Counted from the first letter of the stretch, positions 46,541 through 54,768 are shown. The stretch: DNA of 64,000 bases from Nitrospira lenta (GCF_900403705.1 NZ_OUNR01000020.1:90404-154403); one strand, 5' to 3'. Made by a program: numbers and translations. Notes: a model not told the origin generated them from the sequence alone.

Positions 46541-46554
46541 GGTTGCGAGCTCCC

Positions 46555-47220
46555 TTAGGTGGTTTTGGCAGCCGGTGCCGGGCTGGCAGCCGTCTGCCGA
46601 GCGCGCTCGTCCTGCCACACTTTCGGATATTGCACTTTGCCAAGCAGACGGAACCCATCCAGCGCTTCACGCAGCAACGCGCGCCGCTTGTCGGCATCGG
46701 GCTCATTGGCCTTCGCCTGCTCGCGGAGATGCCCGAGCCAATCGACAAACGCGGAAAATTCGCTATCGAGAATCCGTTCCAGATCTTCCTTCATGAACCC
46801 CGACAAAGCCGGAGCTACCCCGCTGCTGCTGATCGCGACCCGGGCATGCCCGGACGCCACCACCGCCGGCATCGTGACACTGGACAACTCCGGCATATCC
46901 GTCGACCACAAAAGAAATCCTTTTTCACGCGCCTTCGCCAAGAGCATCTTGGCAAATTCCCGATCTCCGCGAATCGTATTCAAGACCAAGATCGTATGCT
47001 CCAGATCGGTCTCACGAAAATGCCGTCCGCGATGAATCACTTTTGCGGACGCGGCCAGAAGCTTCAACGTTTCATGCAGCATCGGACTGATCACCGTCAC
47101 CCGGGCACCCGCTTCGAGCAATCGCTCCGACTTCTCCGCCGCTTCCTCATCGCCGCCGATCACCAGGACGGAAAAGCCCTTTACATCGAGCACTAAGGGA
47201 AAACCAGAATTGGGAGCCAT
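46555..47220 (-). CDS. Precorrin-2 dehydrogenase / sirohydrochlorin ferrochelatase family (CysG N-terminal/Met8 type)
   Basis: A 221-aa protein that would oxidise precorrin-2 to sirohydrochlorin, and possibly insert iron, giving sirohaem. The N-terminus FPLVLDVKGFSVLVIGGDEE AAEKSERLLEAGARVTVISP in pieces is the NAD-binding part. TILVLNTIRGDREFAKMLLA and SGVAPALSGFMKEDLERIL complete the CysG_B fold. The ATG before APNSG has GGAGGA 7 nt upstream. It is the natural follow-on to the CobA domain encoded at 25576-27141, although located 20 kb away. Confidence 0.88.
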   Translation of the reverse strand: MAPNSGFPLVLDVKGFSVLVIGGDEEAAEKSERLLEAGARVTVISPMLHETLKLLAASAKVIHRGRHFRETDLEHTILVLNTIRGDREFAKMLLAKAREKGFLLWSTDMPELSSVTMPAVVASGHARVAISSSGVAPALSGFMKEDLERILDSEFSAFVDWLGHLREQAKANEPDADKRRALLREALDGFRLLGKVQYPKVWQDERARQTAASPAPAAKTT

Positions 47221-47356
47221 CGCATGTTCCTCCATACCGCACAGAGTGTAACTGGCCGCCATCATACAATAGCGTCTTCCTGGCCGTAAACCATGCCCTC
47301 CCCTTTTCTGGATGACCTGTCTATAATGCGGCCCTCGTTACGCATGTGGAGGATAC

Positions 47357-47809
47357 ATGGCCGGAATGTCAGGACAAGCACTCGGAATGGCAGGCACCAT
47401 CATCGGCCTGGCGGCGCTCGCCGCCTGGCTCGGACTCGCCCATAGTTGCGATCCCGCTACCGGAGAACCCGTCGTCGCAGGGCGTGTCACCATCGCCCCG
47501 AATCTGGCCGATCAGGTCAAACCCACCGACGTGCTCTTCGTCATCGTCAAGCGCCCCCAGGGCCCGCCTCGGCCCATTGCCGCCAAGCGCATCGACCATC
47601 CGACATTCCCGGCCTCCTTTGAAATCACCAACGCCGATGTCATGGTAGAAGGCTCGGAACTGCGTGGCATGGTGGATATCGTGGCCCGGCTCGATCGCGA
47701 CGGCCAGGCCGGACCGGCCCAGCCCGGCGACATCGAAGGACGCTACGCCAAAAATCCCACCCTCCCAGGCGGGCGCGACTTCGAGATAGTCCTGGATTCG
47801 GTGAAGTAG
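47357..47809 (+). CDS. Stand-alone CcmI/CycH C-terminal-like domain protein
   Basis: A 150-aa protein with an N-terminal hydrophobic anchor (GTIIGLAALAAWLGLAHSC) and an Ig-like beta domain: VVAGRVTIAPNLADQVKPTD, FVIVKRPQGPPRPIAAKRI, FPASFEITNADVMV and GPAQPGDIEGRY. This pattern matches the C-terminal domain of CcmI/CycH cytochrome c maturation factors (SGRVxLAPxLAxxVxPxDTVFVFAR...PQPGDLEG). No TPR part precedes it. TGGAGG lies upstream of the ATG. It may have a periplasmic cytochrome-related role. No ccm genes are near. Confidence 0.68.
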   Translation: MAGMSGQALGMAGTIIGLAALAAWLGLAHSCDPATGEPVVAGRVTIAPNLADQVKPTDVLFVIVKRPQGPPRPIAAKRIDHPTFPASFEITNADVMVEGSELRGMVDIVARLDRDGQAGPAQPGDIEGRYAKNPTLPGGRDFEIVLDSVK

Positions 47810-47861
47810 CGGGGGAAAGTCCTGAGTGATCAGGGCCTGAAGTCTAACCACCCGACACTCA

Positions 47862-47984
47862 CGGGATGCTCAAAAAGCTTTCCCGCAAGGCCGCAGTGAG
47901 TGAAGGACCGAGGCGTACCCTCTGGGGTACGTTGAGGGTCTGAACGATGCGAGAACGCAGCGGGGGAGCTTTTTCAGCATCCCG
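47862..47984. repeat. Palindromic repeat family A, copy 1 (123 bp)
   Basis: Ends CGGGATGCT and AGCATCCCG are perfect 9-bp inverted repeats, extended to 18 bp with one mismatch (CAAAAAGCT/AGCTTTTTC). The centre holds a CGTACC/GGTACG hairpin. It begins one base after the TAG of the HNH nuclease gene. MITE- or REP-like; related copies at 52804, 53532, 54881, 61758 and 62199. Confidence 0.88.
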
Positions 47985-47985
47985 C

Positions 47986-48531
47986 CTAAGTCTCGGCGGG
48001 ATCGGCGTCCAACTCCATATTCCAATACAGATAGTCCCGCCAGCTTTCCGGCGTATTGCGGATCCCGATCGTAATCGTAATCACCGGGCTCCAGCGGGGC
48101 TTCACCGGTTTCTTCTTCAGCTTCATCCCGGCTTCGTCCGGCGTCCGCCCGCTCTTCCGATTATTACAGCGCCAGCAGGCCGTGGTGATATTCTCCCACG
48201 TCTTCTTCCCGCCCTTGGCAATCGGAATCACGTGGTCGAAGGTCAACTCTTCCGTGCGAAACTTCCGATTGCAATATTGGCACGTGTAGCCATCGCGCGT
48301 AAAAATATTGATACGGGAAAACTTCACCGCGCGGTAGCTGTCTTTCAGCCGCACCAGCTTGAGCAGTCGCATCACCGCAGGGAGTTTGATCGAGAGGGAG
48401 ATACCGTGGATTTCGCGGTCGTAGACTTCGAGGACTTCGACTTTACCCTGCCAGAGCAGAGCAATGGCCTTTTGCCAGTGAACCACGCGCAGCGGTTCGT
48501 ACGTCGAGTTGAGCAGGAGAGTCATTTCCAT
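47986..48531 (-). CDS. HNH endonuclease family protein
   Basis: A 181-aa protein with an N-terminal domain starting EMTLLLNSTYEPLRVVHWQK, then an HNH domain: RDGYTCQYCNRKFRTEELTF, DHVIPIAKGGKKTWEN, and ITTACWRCNNRKSGRTP. The two CX2C pairs bind zinc and DHVIP supplies the catalytic His. This family is common as a single chromosomal gene without a cognate methylase; its role is unclear. A repeat element abuts its stop codon. Confidence 0.88.
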   Translation of the reverse strand: MEMTLLLNSTYEPLRVVHWQKAIALLWQGKVEVLEVYDREIHGISLSIKLPAVMRLLKLVRLKDSYRAVKFSRINIFTRDGYTCQYCNRKFRTEELTFDHVIPIAKGGKKTWENITTACWRCNNRKSGRTPDEAGMKLKKKPVKPRWSPVITITIGIRNTPESWRDYLYWNMELDADPAET

Positions 48532-48692
48532 GCAGCAACCTCATTCCCTACCCTGGCTCCTCTCTAAGAGGGCATCCAGTTCATCAAGGGCGTCGTACAT
48601 ATTTGTATGCCATAGGCCCCGCCCGAAATCAAGCAACCCCACATCCATCGCCCATCTAGACGCCGCTATCAGTTTTTTGGGAAACTGCCCGC

Positions 48693-49013
48693 ATGAAAGA
48701 ATTCGTCACCGTAGCCGCGCTCACCGACGTTCCGCCGGGAGTTACCAAGACCGTGGACGTTCAGGGTATTTGGATCGCACTCAGCAATGTCGACGGCACA
48801 CTCTTCGCCGTCGATAATACCTGTCCGCATGCCGGCGGACCGCTCGGAGAGGGAAAGCTAAAGGACAGTATTATTGAATGCCCCTGGCACGGCTGGAAGT
48901 TCGACCTGAGAACCGGCCAGCGTGTGAATAATCCGAACTTCACCGTAGCCTGCTGCGACGTCCGCGTCGTCGACGGGCAGATTCAGATCAAACTCCCGGA
49001 ACATTTAGAGTAG
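48693..49013 (+). CDS. Rieske [2Fe-2S] ferredoxin-type protein
   Basis: A 106-aa protein with one Rieske domain: NTCPHAGGPLGEGKLKDSII and CPWHGWKFDLRTG (CXH...CX2H ligands). It resembles NirD or dioxygenase ferredoxin subunits and would act as a small electron carrier in the cytoplasm. No reductase or oxygenase partner is adjacent, so its pathway is unknown. The upstream 48532-48692 gap holds no gene. Confidence 0.9.
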   Translation: MKEFVTVAALTDVPPGVTKTVDVQGIWIALSNVDGTLFAVDNTCPHAGGPLGEGKLKDSIIECPWHGWKFDLRTGQRVNNPNFTVACCDVRVVDGQIQIKLPEHLE

Positions 49014-49257
49014 CCCACACCCTATTCCGTCAACTCGCCGTCAGTCACCGAGAATCAGATACCGGCGTCATGAACCATTGTGCCTGAGTTCTTTCTTCGA
49101 ACAGCCTCGCTCTCGCAACATCGCCCCATGCATTCCCTCGCTCAGGCCGCGATCACGCACGTTGATTCCTACCATCGCTTCCCATCTGGACTATTCCAGC
49201 AACTGCGTTGACCCCACCCCGATCCGGCGATACAGTTTGGCTACCGAAGGAGAGATG

Positions 49258-49923
49258 ATGCTGAAACGCACTTTGATTTTGCTGGTCCTTGCTCTTATTC
49301 AATTCAGCTTGGGTTGTGAACAAGGGGTCTACCCCTACAATCCGGTTACTCTCGACAACTCGGCCCGAGAGCGTCTGGAACGGGACAAGCGTGAGTTTAT
49401 CCAGATCGAGGATCTCAAGCTCGGAGATGGTCCCTTGGCTGTCTGGGGACGAAGAATTAAAGCCGACCTCGAAGTCCGGTACGCTGACGGCACCGTTGTG
49501 TATCGCGGTCCCATATTGGACTATGTCGGTTTCCTCGGTGACGTTTCCATCCATAACAGCGGCAATGAAGCCGGACTGCTGTCTCTCAGTCAACGAGGCA
49601 TTGTATTGGGAATGAATGGTATGGCCGTTGGCGGAAAACGACGGATCACCATTCATCCCAGGCTGGCCTGTGATAGTTCCACCCCTGATGACGAACTCCC
49701 TCCCAATGCCGGTTGTCTCTTGATCCCAGAAACCCGTCAGCAACGAATTTGGGTTAGAAAGCAGCCCTTGATTGTTGAGGCTGTGTTGACCGAATCGTGC
49801 CTGCCCGTTAGTTTCAGAGCCCTGAAGATGGGCGGAGGCTATGCCATTGATATTATCGTCGGTTGCCGTGGCTTGGCTGAACCAGGAAGAGACCCCACTG
49901 CCCCCCTCTGGCATATCTACTAA
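49258..49923 (+). CDS. FKBP-type peptidyl-prolyl isomerase-like lipoprotein
   Basis: A 221-aa lipoprotein (MLKRTLILLVLALIQFSLGC, Cys20). The mature part has an FKBP-like order: IQIEDLKLGDGPLAVWGRRI, ADLEVRYADGTVVYRGP, then RGIVLGMNGMAVGGKRRITI and HPRLACD. A ~30-residue insert and a cysteine-rich C-terminus (CLLIPETRQQR, VLTESCLPVSF) differ from canonical FKBPs. AAGGAG is 5 nt before this ATG; the ATG directly before it is less well spaced. Isomerase activity is not certain since several active-site aromatics are missing. The 49014-49254 gap upstream has no gene. Confidence 0.66.
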   Translation: MLKRTLILLVLALIQFSLGCEQGVYPYNPVTLDNSARERLERDKREFIQIEDLKLGDGPLAVWGRRIKADLEVRYADGTVVYRGPILDYVGFLGDVSIHNSGNEAGLLSLSQRGIVLGMNGMAVGGKRRITIHPRLACDSSTPDDELPPNAGCLLIPETRQQRIWVRKQPLIVEAVLTESCLPVSFRALKMGGGYAIDIIVGCRGLAEPGRDPTAPLWHIY

Positions 49924-50010
49924 AGCTCTGCCACCGTGATTGGGCAATTTGAAGGAATAAAAGGGCTCAGGAGTCTTTATGTCACGTAGCAGGCAGCGGC
50001 CAGATTCAGA

Positions 50011-50541
50011 TCAAATTCCTGGAGGGCCTGTCATCGGCGGCATCGGCGGCGCGCCAGGCAAGGGCGGAGCAGGAGTCTGCGGCCGGTCGGATTCCGGTGG
50101 CATCGGGGTCACGCCATCGGCAGGGACGGATGCCGCGTTGACCTTCTTCTTCCCCAAATGCGCGTGCCAGATGAATTCCCGCTCGAACCATTGGCCGTTC
50201 ACACTCTGATCGCGCAACTGGAGGCGAATCTCGTAGATATCCCCTTCCACCTGTTTGACGCGCCACTCACCGAGCCGAACCCCTTGCCCCCGCTCCTTCA
50301 TGGAGCGGACATGTTCGTTCATCGCTTGAAGAATCGTCGGAAACCCAATGGCCTGATGCGTCTGCACCATAGCCAGCGCTTCGGCGGCCTGCTTGTCCGC
50401 CATCGGATTGAGGGAGGGCGGCTTGGTGACAAAATAGTACAGCCCGCCAAACACGAGCACGGCCACCACCGCATAGTGGAGGGTTCTCACCAGGGACGAG
50501 GATTCCGGCGCGGCTGAGGACGGAGACGGATCAGTGCTCAT
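50011..50541 (-). CDS. Membrane-anchored protein of unknown function with proline-rich tail
   Basis: A 176-aa protein not recognised as a named family. It has one membrane helix (LHYAVVAVLVFGGLYYFVT, ~25-43) and a domain of about 90 residues (QAAEALAMVQTHQAIGFPTI, EWRVKQVEGDIYEIRLQLRD) that could be periplasmic. A Pro-rich C-terminal tail (TPAPPLPGAPPMPPMTGPPG) follows. The last part is low complexity and may mediate binding. It is divergent from the gamma-glutamylcyclotransferase-like gene. Confidence 0.65.
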   Translation of the reverse strand: MSTDPSPSSAAPESSSLVRTLHYAVVAVLVFGGLYYFVTKPPSLNPMADKQAAEALAMVQTHQAIGFPTILQAMNEHVRSMKERGQGVRLGEWRVKQVEGDIYEIRLQLRDQSVNGQWFEREFIWHAHLGKKKVNAASVPADGVTPMPPESDRPQTPAPPLPGAPPMPPMTGPPGI

Positions 50542-50734
50542 AGTTCAGGGCTCAATTCCATACGAGAGGGTGACCGGCAGACCGGCAAACAGGCATCGCG
50601 GGCATCTTAGGAAGCGCTTGGATGGTTGTCAATGGACGATCCCGCGCGCGACGCTGTCCGCTTGTCTGACGAAAAGCCGGTGTGCTACAAGTAATGCGGC
50701 ACCGTCGTCACTCGAATCACCAAGAGCGCCTCGC

Positions 50735-51178
50735 ATGAAATTCTTTTTGTACGGAGACAATCTCAATCTCACCCAACTCAAGCGCCGGGCGCCGGAGCAT
50801 CAGTTCCTCTATCTGGCCACGCTGGGCGATCACACCATCAAGTTCTGCCGATGGTCGGCACAGTGGCGCTGCGGACTCTCCAGCATCGCGCCGTCTCCCG
50901 GTGAAAAAGTCTGGGGCGCGGTCTTCGAACTGACCGACGAGGACCTGAAGATTATGGATGAGTTTGAACAGGATGTGCCGCCGGGCGCCTACCGGCACCT
51001 GCAGATTACGGTCTTGAATGAAGCCGGCGAAAAGGAACTCGTGACGACCTACGCCGCCAATCCCATCGGAAAGTTCAAACCGAAAGACCACTACCTCGAC
51101 TGGGTCATCAAAGGACTCAAACAGTGGAAATTGCCGGAGGAAGCCGTCGAACAGTGGCACGCCTACCGGCCTTCGTAG
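50735..51178 (+). CDS. Gamma-glutamylcyclotransferase-like (GGCT/AIG2 fold) protein
   Basis: A 147-aa protein that opens MKFFLYGDNLNLTQLKRRAP, a variant of the YGSNL substrate loop of GGCT-like enzymes. It continues with VWGAVFELTDEDLKIMDEFE, where the Glu in the DEFEQ segment fits the catalytic acid, and GAYRHLQITVLNEAG. The D in YGDNL instead of S is unusual. Substrate unknown. A possible promoter, TTGTCT-18-TACAAG, lies at 50662-50691. Confidence 0.7.
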   Translation: MKFFLYGDNLNLTQLKRRAPEHQFLYLATLGDHTIKFCRWSAQWRCGLSSIAPSPGEKVWGAVFELTDEDLKIMDEFEQDVPPGAYRHLQITVLNEAGEKELVTTYAANPIGKFKPKDHYLDWVIKGLKQWKLPEEAVEQWHAYRPS

Positions 51179-51232
51179 GCCGCGCGACGCACGCGCAGCA
51201 TTCATCCATCACCTACTCTTACTGAGGACACT

Positions 51233-51559
51233 ATGCCAAAGCCAAAGCATCATATTCTCGTCTGCACCAACTCCCGTCCTCCAGGTCACCCCAAGCCTTC
51301 GTGCGGCAGCGCCGGAGCTGCGCAGCTGCTCATGGCCTTCAACATGGGGCTCATGCAACGCGGCGTGCAACCGGGCCAGGTCCTCGTGAGCGCCACCGGA
51401 TGCCTGGGGCCCTGCGAACAGGGTCCGACCGTCGTCGTCTACCCGGACAACACCTGGTATTCGAAAGTGACCGAAGCCGATGTCGCCGTCATCCTCGATG
51501 AGCATATCGCCAAGGGCACGCCGGCCGAGAAGCTGAACCCCGACGCGGTCTGGAAATAA
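51233..51559 (+). CDS. Thioredoxin-like [2Fe-2S] ferredoxin
   Basis: A 108-aa protein of the TRX-like ferredoxin family. Cluster cysteines fall in HHILVCTNSRPPGHPKPSCG (CX12C) and ATGCLGPCEQGPTVVVYP (CX3C). The family is found in NuoE-like and nitrogen-fixation contexts as an electron carrier. It is followed 17 bp later by moaB on the same strand, which suggests a link to molybdoenzyme maturation; that is inference. Confidence 0.87.
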   Translation: MPKPKHHILVCTNSRPPGHPKPSCGSAGAAQLLMAFNMGLMQRGVQPGQVLVSATGCLGPCEQGPTVVVYPDNTWYSKVTEADVAVILDEHIAKGTPAEKLNPDAVWK

Positions 51560-51576
51560 TTTCCGACGAGTGAATT

Positions 51577-52089
51577 ATGGCCAGTGCGACCCATCATGAA
51601 CACAAACACCATGCACCCCGCTCTATCGGGTGCATGGTCATTACCTGCAGCGATACCCGTACGCCCGAGACGGATGCGAGCGGCCAGCTCATTCAGAAGT
51701 TGCTCAAGGAACAGGGCCACAGCATCGCCGCCTACCATCTGGTGAAAGACGAACCGGCGCAGATCACCGCGCGGATCACCGAAGGCATCGCCAACGAATC
51801 CGTCCAGGCCATCATCGTCAACGGCGGCACCGGAATCTCTCGTCGGGATTCGACGTTTGAAGCAGTGGATGCGATGCTGGAGAAACGGCTGGATGGATTC
51901 GGCGAAGTCTTTCGCTATCTGACCTATCAGGAGATCGGCTCACCGGCCATCATGAGCCGGGCTACCGCCGGCATCATCAAAGGCCGCGTCCTCTTCTCTA
52001 CCCCAGGATCAGAAAATGCCGTCCGCCTGGCGATGGAGAAGCTGATCCTCCCCGAACTCGGACATCTGGTCAAAGAACTCACGAAATAA
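51577..52089 (+). CDS. moaB: Molybdenum cofactor biosynthesis protein MoaB/Mog
   Basis: A 170-aa MoCF-fold protein that adenylates molybdopterin before molybdate insertion. It has GCMVITCSDTRTPETDASGQ, IIVNGGTGISRRDSTFEAV and GEVFRYLTYQEIGSPAIMSR, plus AGIIKGRVLFSTPGSENAV. The N-terminal His-rich stretch (ATHHEHKHHA) is unusual. Its last ~25 codons occur again, nearly unchanged, at 52637-52716 beyond the hicBA genes. Confidence 0.92.
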   Translation: MASATHHEHKHHAPRSIGCMVITCSDTRTPETDASGQLIQKLLKEQGHSIAAYHLVKDEPAQITARITEGIANESVQAIIVNGGTGISRRDSTFEAVDAMLEKRLDGFGEVFRYLTYQEIGSPAIMSRATAGIIKGRVLFSTPGSENAVRLAMEKLILPELGHLVKELTK

Positions 52090-52113
52090 TGGGCGGCTTG
52101 ACGTTTTCCGTCG

Positions 52114-52338
52114 CTACTTTCTCAGGTAGTCTTCGACTGAGAACCCTGCGTCTTTCAGAATTCTAACCGCGAGCCCCCGTCCCACATCACAGCCCGTATG
52201 AACCGGAATAGTTACGGAGATATTTCGTTCTGAGTGCCGGAGCGTGAGATGACTGCCTGATTGGCGGTCTTCTGTAAACCCGTGGGATTTGAGGAAGCGG
52301 ATAAGATCGTGCGCCGTAACCTGCGGCATTCTGCCCAT
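52114..52338 (-). CDS. hicA: HicA-type toxin (mRNA interferase)
   Basis: A 74-aa protein with the small dsRBD-like HicA fold: QVTAHDLIRFLKSHGFTEDR, then QSGSHLTLRH with the catalytic histidine, and IPVHTGCDVGRGLAVRILKD. HicA cleaves mRNA when free of HicB. Its ATG overlaps the hicB stop by one base (TAATG), the antitoxin-first order. A start at MPQVTA, three codons later, is also possible. It has entered between moaB and a duplicated moaB tail. Confidence 0.88.
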   Translation of the reverse strand: MGRMPQVTAHDLIRFLKSHGFTEDRQSGSHLTLRHSERNISVTIPVHTGCDVGRGLAVRILKDAGFSVEDYLRK

Positions 52339-52574
52339 TAGGGCACCGCCACCGTCAGCTCTTCGACGTGAACGAGTTTTTCATTTTGCGGAATCGACTG
52401 GCCAGTCGCAAGAAGCGATTGAAGATGTTGCTGGATGGCTTCACGTATATTGCGCTTGGCAGCCTCAATGGTCTTCCCATTGCTGAAACAACCTGGCAAG
52501 GTAGGACTGTAGGCCATGTAGCCCTCGTCTTCCGCTTCTTTCTCGACCACAATTTCAAAAGTGTAATACGTCAT
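52338..52574 (-). CDS. hicB: HicB-type antitoxin
   Basis: A 78-aa protein: MTYYTFEIVVEKEAEDEGYM, AYSPTLPGCFSNGKTIEEA-type helix (KTIEAAKRNIREAIQQHLQS). This is the partial RNase H fold of HicB without the C-terminal DNA-binding helix-turn-helix, the short form. It is encoded directly upstream of hicA. A longer reading upstream is not supported since the MTYY start has a purine-rich site. Confidence 0.87.
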   Translation of the reverse strand: MTYYTFEIVVEKEAEDEGYMAYSPTLPGCFSNGKTIEAAKRNIREAIQQHLQSLLATGQSIPQNEKLVHVEELTVAVP

Positions 52575-52636
52575 GGCTAACCCCGTGGGCGGAGTATAGC
52601 ACATTGGGCATCTCCGCCTAGACTTTCGATATGAGC

Positions 52637-52716
52637 GAGAAAACGCCGTCCGCCTAGCGATGGAGAAGCTGATCCTCCCCGAACTCGGACACCTCGTCAA
52701 AGAACTCAGCAAGTAG
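52637..52716 (+). pseudogene. Duplicated 3' end of moaB
   Basis: In frame it reads ENAVRLAMEKLILPELGHLV KELSK then TAG. This matches the moaB C-terminus (52017-52089) at nearly every base, with ~8 differences over 80. It lacks the rest of the gene and sits on the far side of hicBA, so the toxin-antitoxin pair is bracketed by direct copies of the moaB tail. Confidence 0.85.
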
Positions 52717-52803
52717 AATCAGCGTTCAGCCCTCAGTTTTGGAGCGACCAGAATACTCAGTTCTAACCCACGAGCCAGCTGAGCAACGACGATCGTCACC
52801 ACA

Positions 52804-52924
52804 GGATGTTCAAAACGGTCCTCCAGCAAGGCCGCAGGAGAATCAAAACCGGAGGCGTACCCTCTCGGGTACGTTGAGGATTTTGATGAGCCGAGAACGA
52901 AGCTGGAGGCCGTTTTCAACATCC
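52804..52924. repeat. Palindromic repeat family A, copy 2 (121 bp)
   Basis: GGATGTT ... AACATCC ends with CAAAACGG/CCGTTTTC extensions and a central CGTACCCTCTCGGGTACG hairpin. It ends 2 bp before the TAG of the CBS-domain gene. Open frames across it are not genes. Confidence 0.87.
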
Positions 52925-52926
52925 GT

Positions 52927-53361
52927 CTAATCTTGAGAAATCTTCGGTTCAGAATACCTCTGCCCAGGCGCAATGCTTGATTGGGCATACCGTTTATAGA
53001 ACCTCATCACATCCCGCACCGAGACGACGCCGACAATCTCTCCGCCTTTCGTCACGGCCAGATGACGCACACCAAGGTCACTCATCATGTCTTCCGCATC
53101 ATGGACCGACTCACTTCCCTCGATCGTGCACAGGGGCGTCGTCATGATCTTCTCGACTGTCAGCCGGCCGAGAGGCTTTCCGGCCGCCACCGCCCGGCGG
53201 ACAATATCCGTGTCCGTCACAATGCCCACCAGCTGCTTGCCCTTCTTCACCAGCAGCGACCCGACTCGGGCCGTCCGCATCTTCTTCGCCGCACTCACAA
53301 CCGACACCGCCGGCCCGACCGTGTGGGGATGTTTGCTCATGATCTTGGATACGGTAGACAT
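52927..53361 (-). CDS. Tandem CBS-domain protein
   Basis: A 144-aa two-CBS protein, similar over its whole length to the one in the hem cluster. First motif: KKMRTARVGSLLVKKGKQLV with GIVTDTDIVRRAVAAGKP. Second: DLGVRHLAVTKGGEIVGVVS and VRDVMRFYKRY. CBS pairs bind adenosyl ligands. The C-terminal tail (SSIAPGQRYSEPKISQD) is extra. No partner is adjacent, and the 53362-53531 stretch upstream shows no gene. Confidence 0.87.
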   Translation of the reverse strand: MSTVSKIMSKHPHTVGPAVSVVSAAKKMRTARVGSLLVKKGKQLVGIVTDTDIVRRAVAAGKPLGRLTVEKIMTTPLCTIEGSESVHDAEDMMSDLGVRHLAVTKGGEIVGVVSVRDVMRFYKRYAQSSIAPGQRYSEPKISQD

Positions 53362-53531
53362 GATGTCCCTCCTCTCGTTGATGGGATCGAGTGGACAGAA
53401 CGCCGGCCGCGCTCATTCGGCTTTGATTTAGCGTAACACAATGAGAAGGGAGCACTCAAAACAGTCGAAACGAGAGGGATGAGAGATGCGAGCCTGAAAA
53501 CTAGCTTCGCCTCTATAATTCAGAAGCTACG

Positions 53532-53739
53532 TCTGTTCAAAATGGCCTTCCGGCGAGGCCGCAGGCGAGAAACGACCGGAGGCGTAACATTCCTCACCCA
53601 CCCGCCCCAAGCTGCCAGAGCAGCTTCTTCCCGAAGGACTACGTTGAGGATGCTTTCGAGGAGAGAACGCAACCGCGGAACGGCGCGTCTCAGCGCGCCG
53701 GGGCTGGGTGGGTACAAAATGAAGCCGTTTTCAGCATCC
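53532..53739. repeat. Palindromic repeat family A, copy 3, enlarged by an internal insert (~208 bp)
   Basis: Family A termini (TGTTCAAAATGG ... GCCGTTTTCAGCATCC) and the GAGGCGTA/TACGTTGAGG centre are present. The loop carries ~50 bp with CACCCACCCGCCCC, which pairs with GGGGCTGGGTGGGT in the right arm. It abuts the TGA of the alcohol dehydrogenase gene with no gap. The 53362-53531 stretch beside it holds nothing else. Confidence 0.75.
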
Positions 53740-54768
53740 TCACACTGTCAGTACTATCTTCCCAAAGACCTTTCGGCTCAACATCTGCTCCTGCGCCGCT
53801 CTCGCTTCACTGAGCGGATAGGTGCGATCAATGACCGAGATCAGCCGCGTCTGGCCCATCAACTCAGCCACCTTCACCAGTTCAGCCCTGGTACCCATGT
53901 AGGAGCCTTTGATCGTGTACTGGCGGGAATAGACATACCGAAGATCCACCTTCACCTCCGCGCCCGTCGTCGCGCCACAGGTAATCAAGCGCCCGCCTTT
54001 CGCCAGCGAGGCTAGACAGCTCTCCCATACCTCCGGGCCGATGTGTTCGATTACCACATCCACACCATGGCCTTCAGTCAGGAGCTTCACGCGATCCGCC
54101 ACTTTCTCCTTCGTGTGATTGATGACTGCATCGGCGCCGAGCACCACGGCCTTGGGAATCTTATCGTCCGATCCGACCGTCGTGATCACGCGTGCGCCGG
54201 CGAGCTTGGCCATTTGAATCGCCATGGTCCCGACGCCGCTCCCTCCGCCCATGATCAACACCGTCTCGCCATGCTGGAGACCCGCCTGGGCGAACAACAT
54301 ATGCGACGCGGTCACCGAGACGAGGGGAAAGGCCGCCGCCTGTTCGAATGAAAGATTCTCAGGGATGGGCAGCACGTTGCGGAACGGCACCTTCACATAC
54401 TCGGCATAGCCGCCGTGCATCATCGCCCCCAGCAAGCTGTAGGAACGGCAGAAATTGTCCCGCCCCGCCAAACACTGCGCGCACTTCCAACAGCTGATCC
54501 CGGGCGAAATAAACACGCGCTGTCCGACCGTCACCAGATCGGCCTGCGCGCCGACTTGCTCCACGATCCCCGCCACGTCCGACCCTGACACATGTGGCAT
54601 CGGCATGGGATACGCCGGATTCCCCTGCCTGATCCAAATATCGAGATGGTTCAATGCGCAGGCTTTGACCTTAACCAGCACCTCATCTGGGCCGATCGTC
54701 GGCGTCGGCAGCTCTTCATACACCAACTTATCCGGGCCACCATGCGCACGAAACAGAACAGCTTTCAT
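53740..54768 (-). CDS. Zinc-binding alcohol dehydrogenase family (MDR) protein
   Basis: A 342-aa MDR oxidoreductase: MKAVLFRAHGGPDKLVYEEL, HVSGSDVAGIVEQVG, the structural zinc lobe CWKCAQCLAGRDNFC (four cysteines), GGGSGVGTMAIQMAKLAGAR with NAD(P) binding, and TCGATTGAEVKVDLRYVYSR. The catalytic zinc cysteine is replaced (NHLDIW). It may act on a quinone or aldehyde, but the substrate is unknown. AAGGAGCTG lies just before the ATG. Confidence 0.86.
   Translation of the reverse strand: MKAVLFRAHGGPDKLVYEELPTPTIGPDEVLVKVKACALNHLDIWIRQGNPAYPMPMPHVSGSDVAGIVEQVGAQADLVTVGQRVFISPGISCWKCAQCLAGRDNFCRSYSLLGAMMHGGYAEYVKVPFRNVLPIPENLSFEQAAAFPLVSVTASHMLFAQAGLQHGETVLIMGGGSGVGTMAIQMAKLAGARVITTVGSDDKIPKAVVLGADAVINHTKEKVADRVKLLTEGHGVDVVIEHIGPEVWESCLASLAKGGRLITCGATTGAEVKVDLRYVYSRQYTIKGSYMGTRAELVKVAELMGQTRLISVIDRTYPLSEARAAQEQMLSRKVFGKIVLTV

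Noticed and set aside
52719..52988. 89-codon minus-strand frame over repeat copy 2
   Set aside because: It is translated repeat DNA (SSTYPRGYASGF recurs over copy 5) and overlaps the CBS gene.
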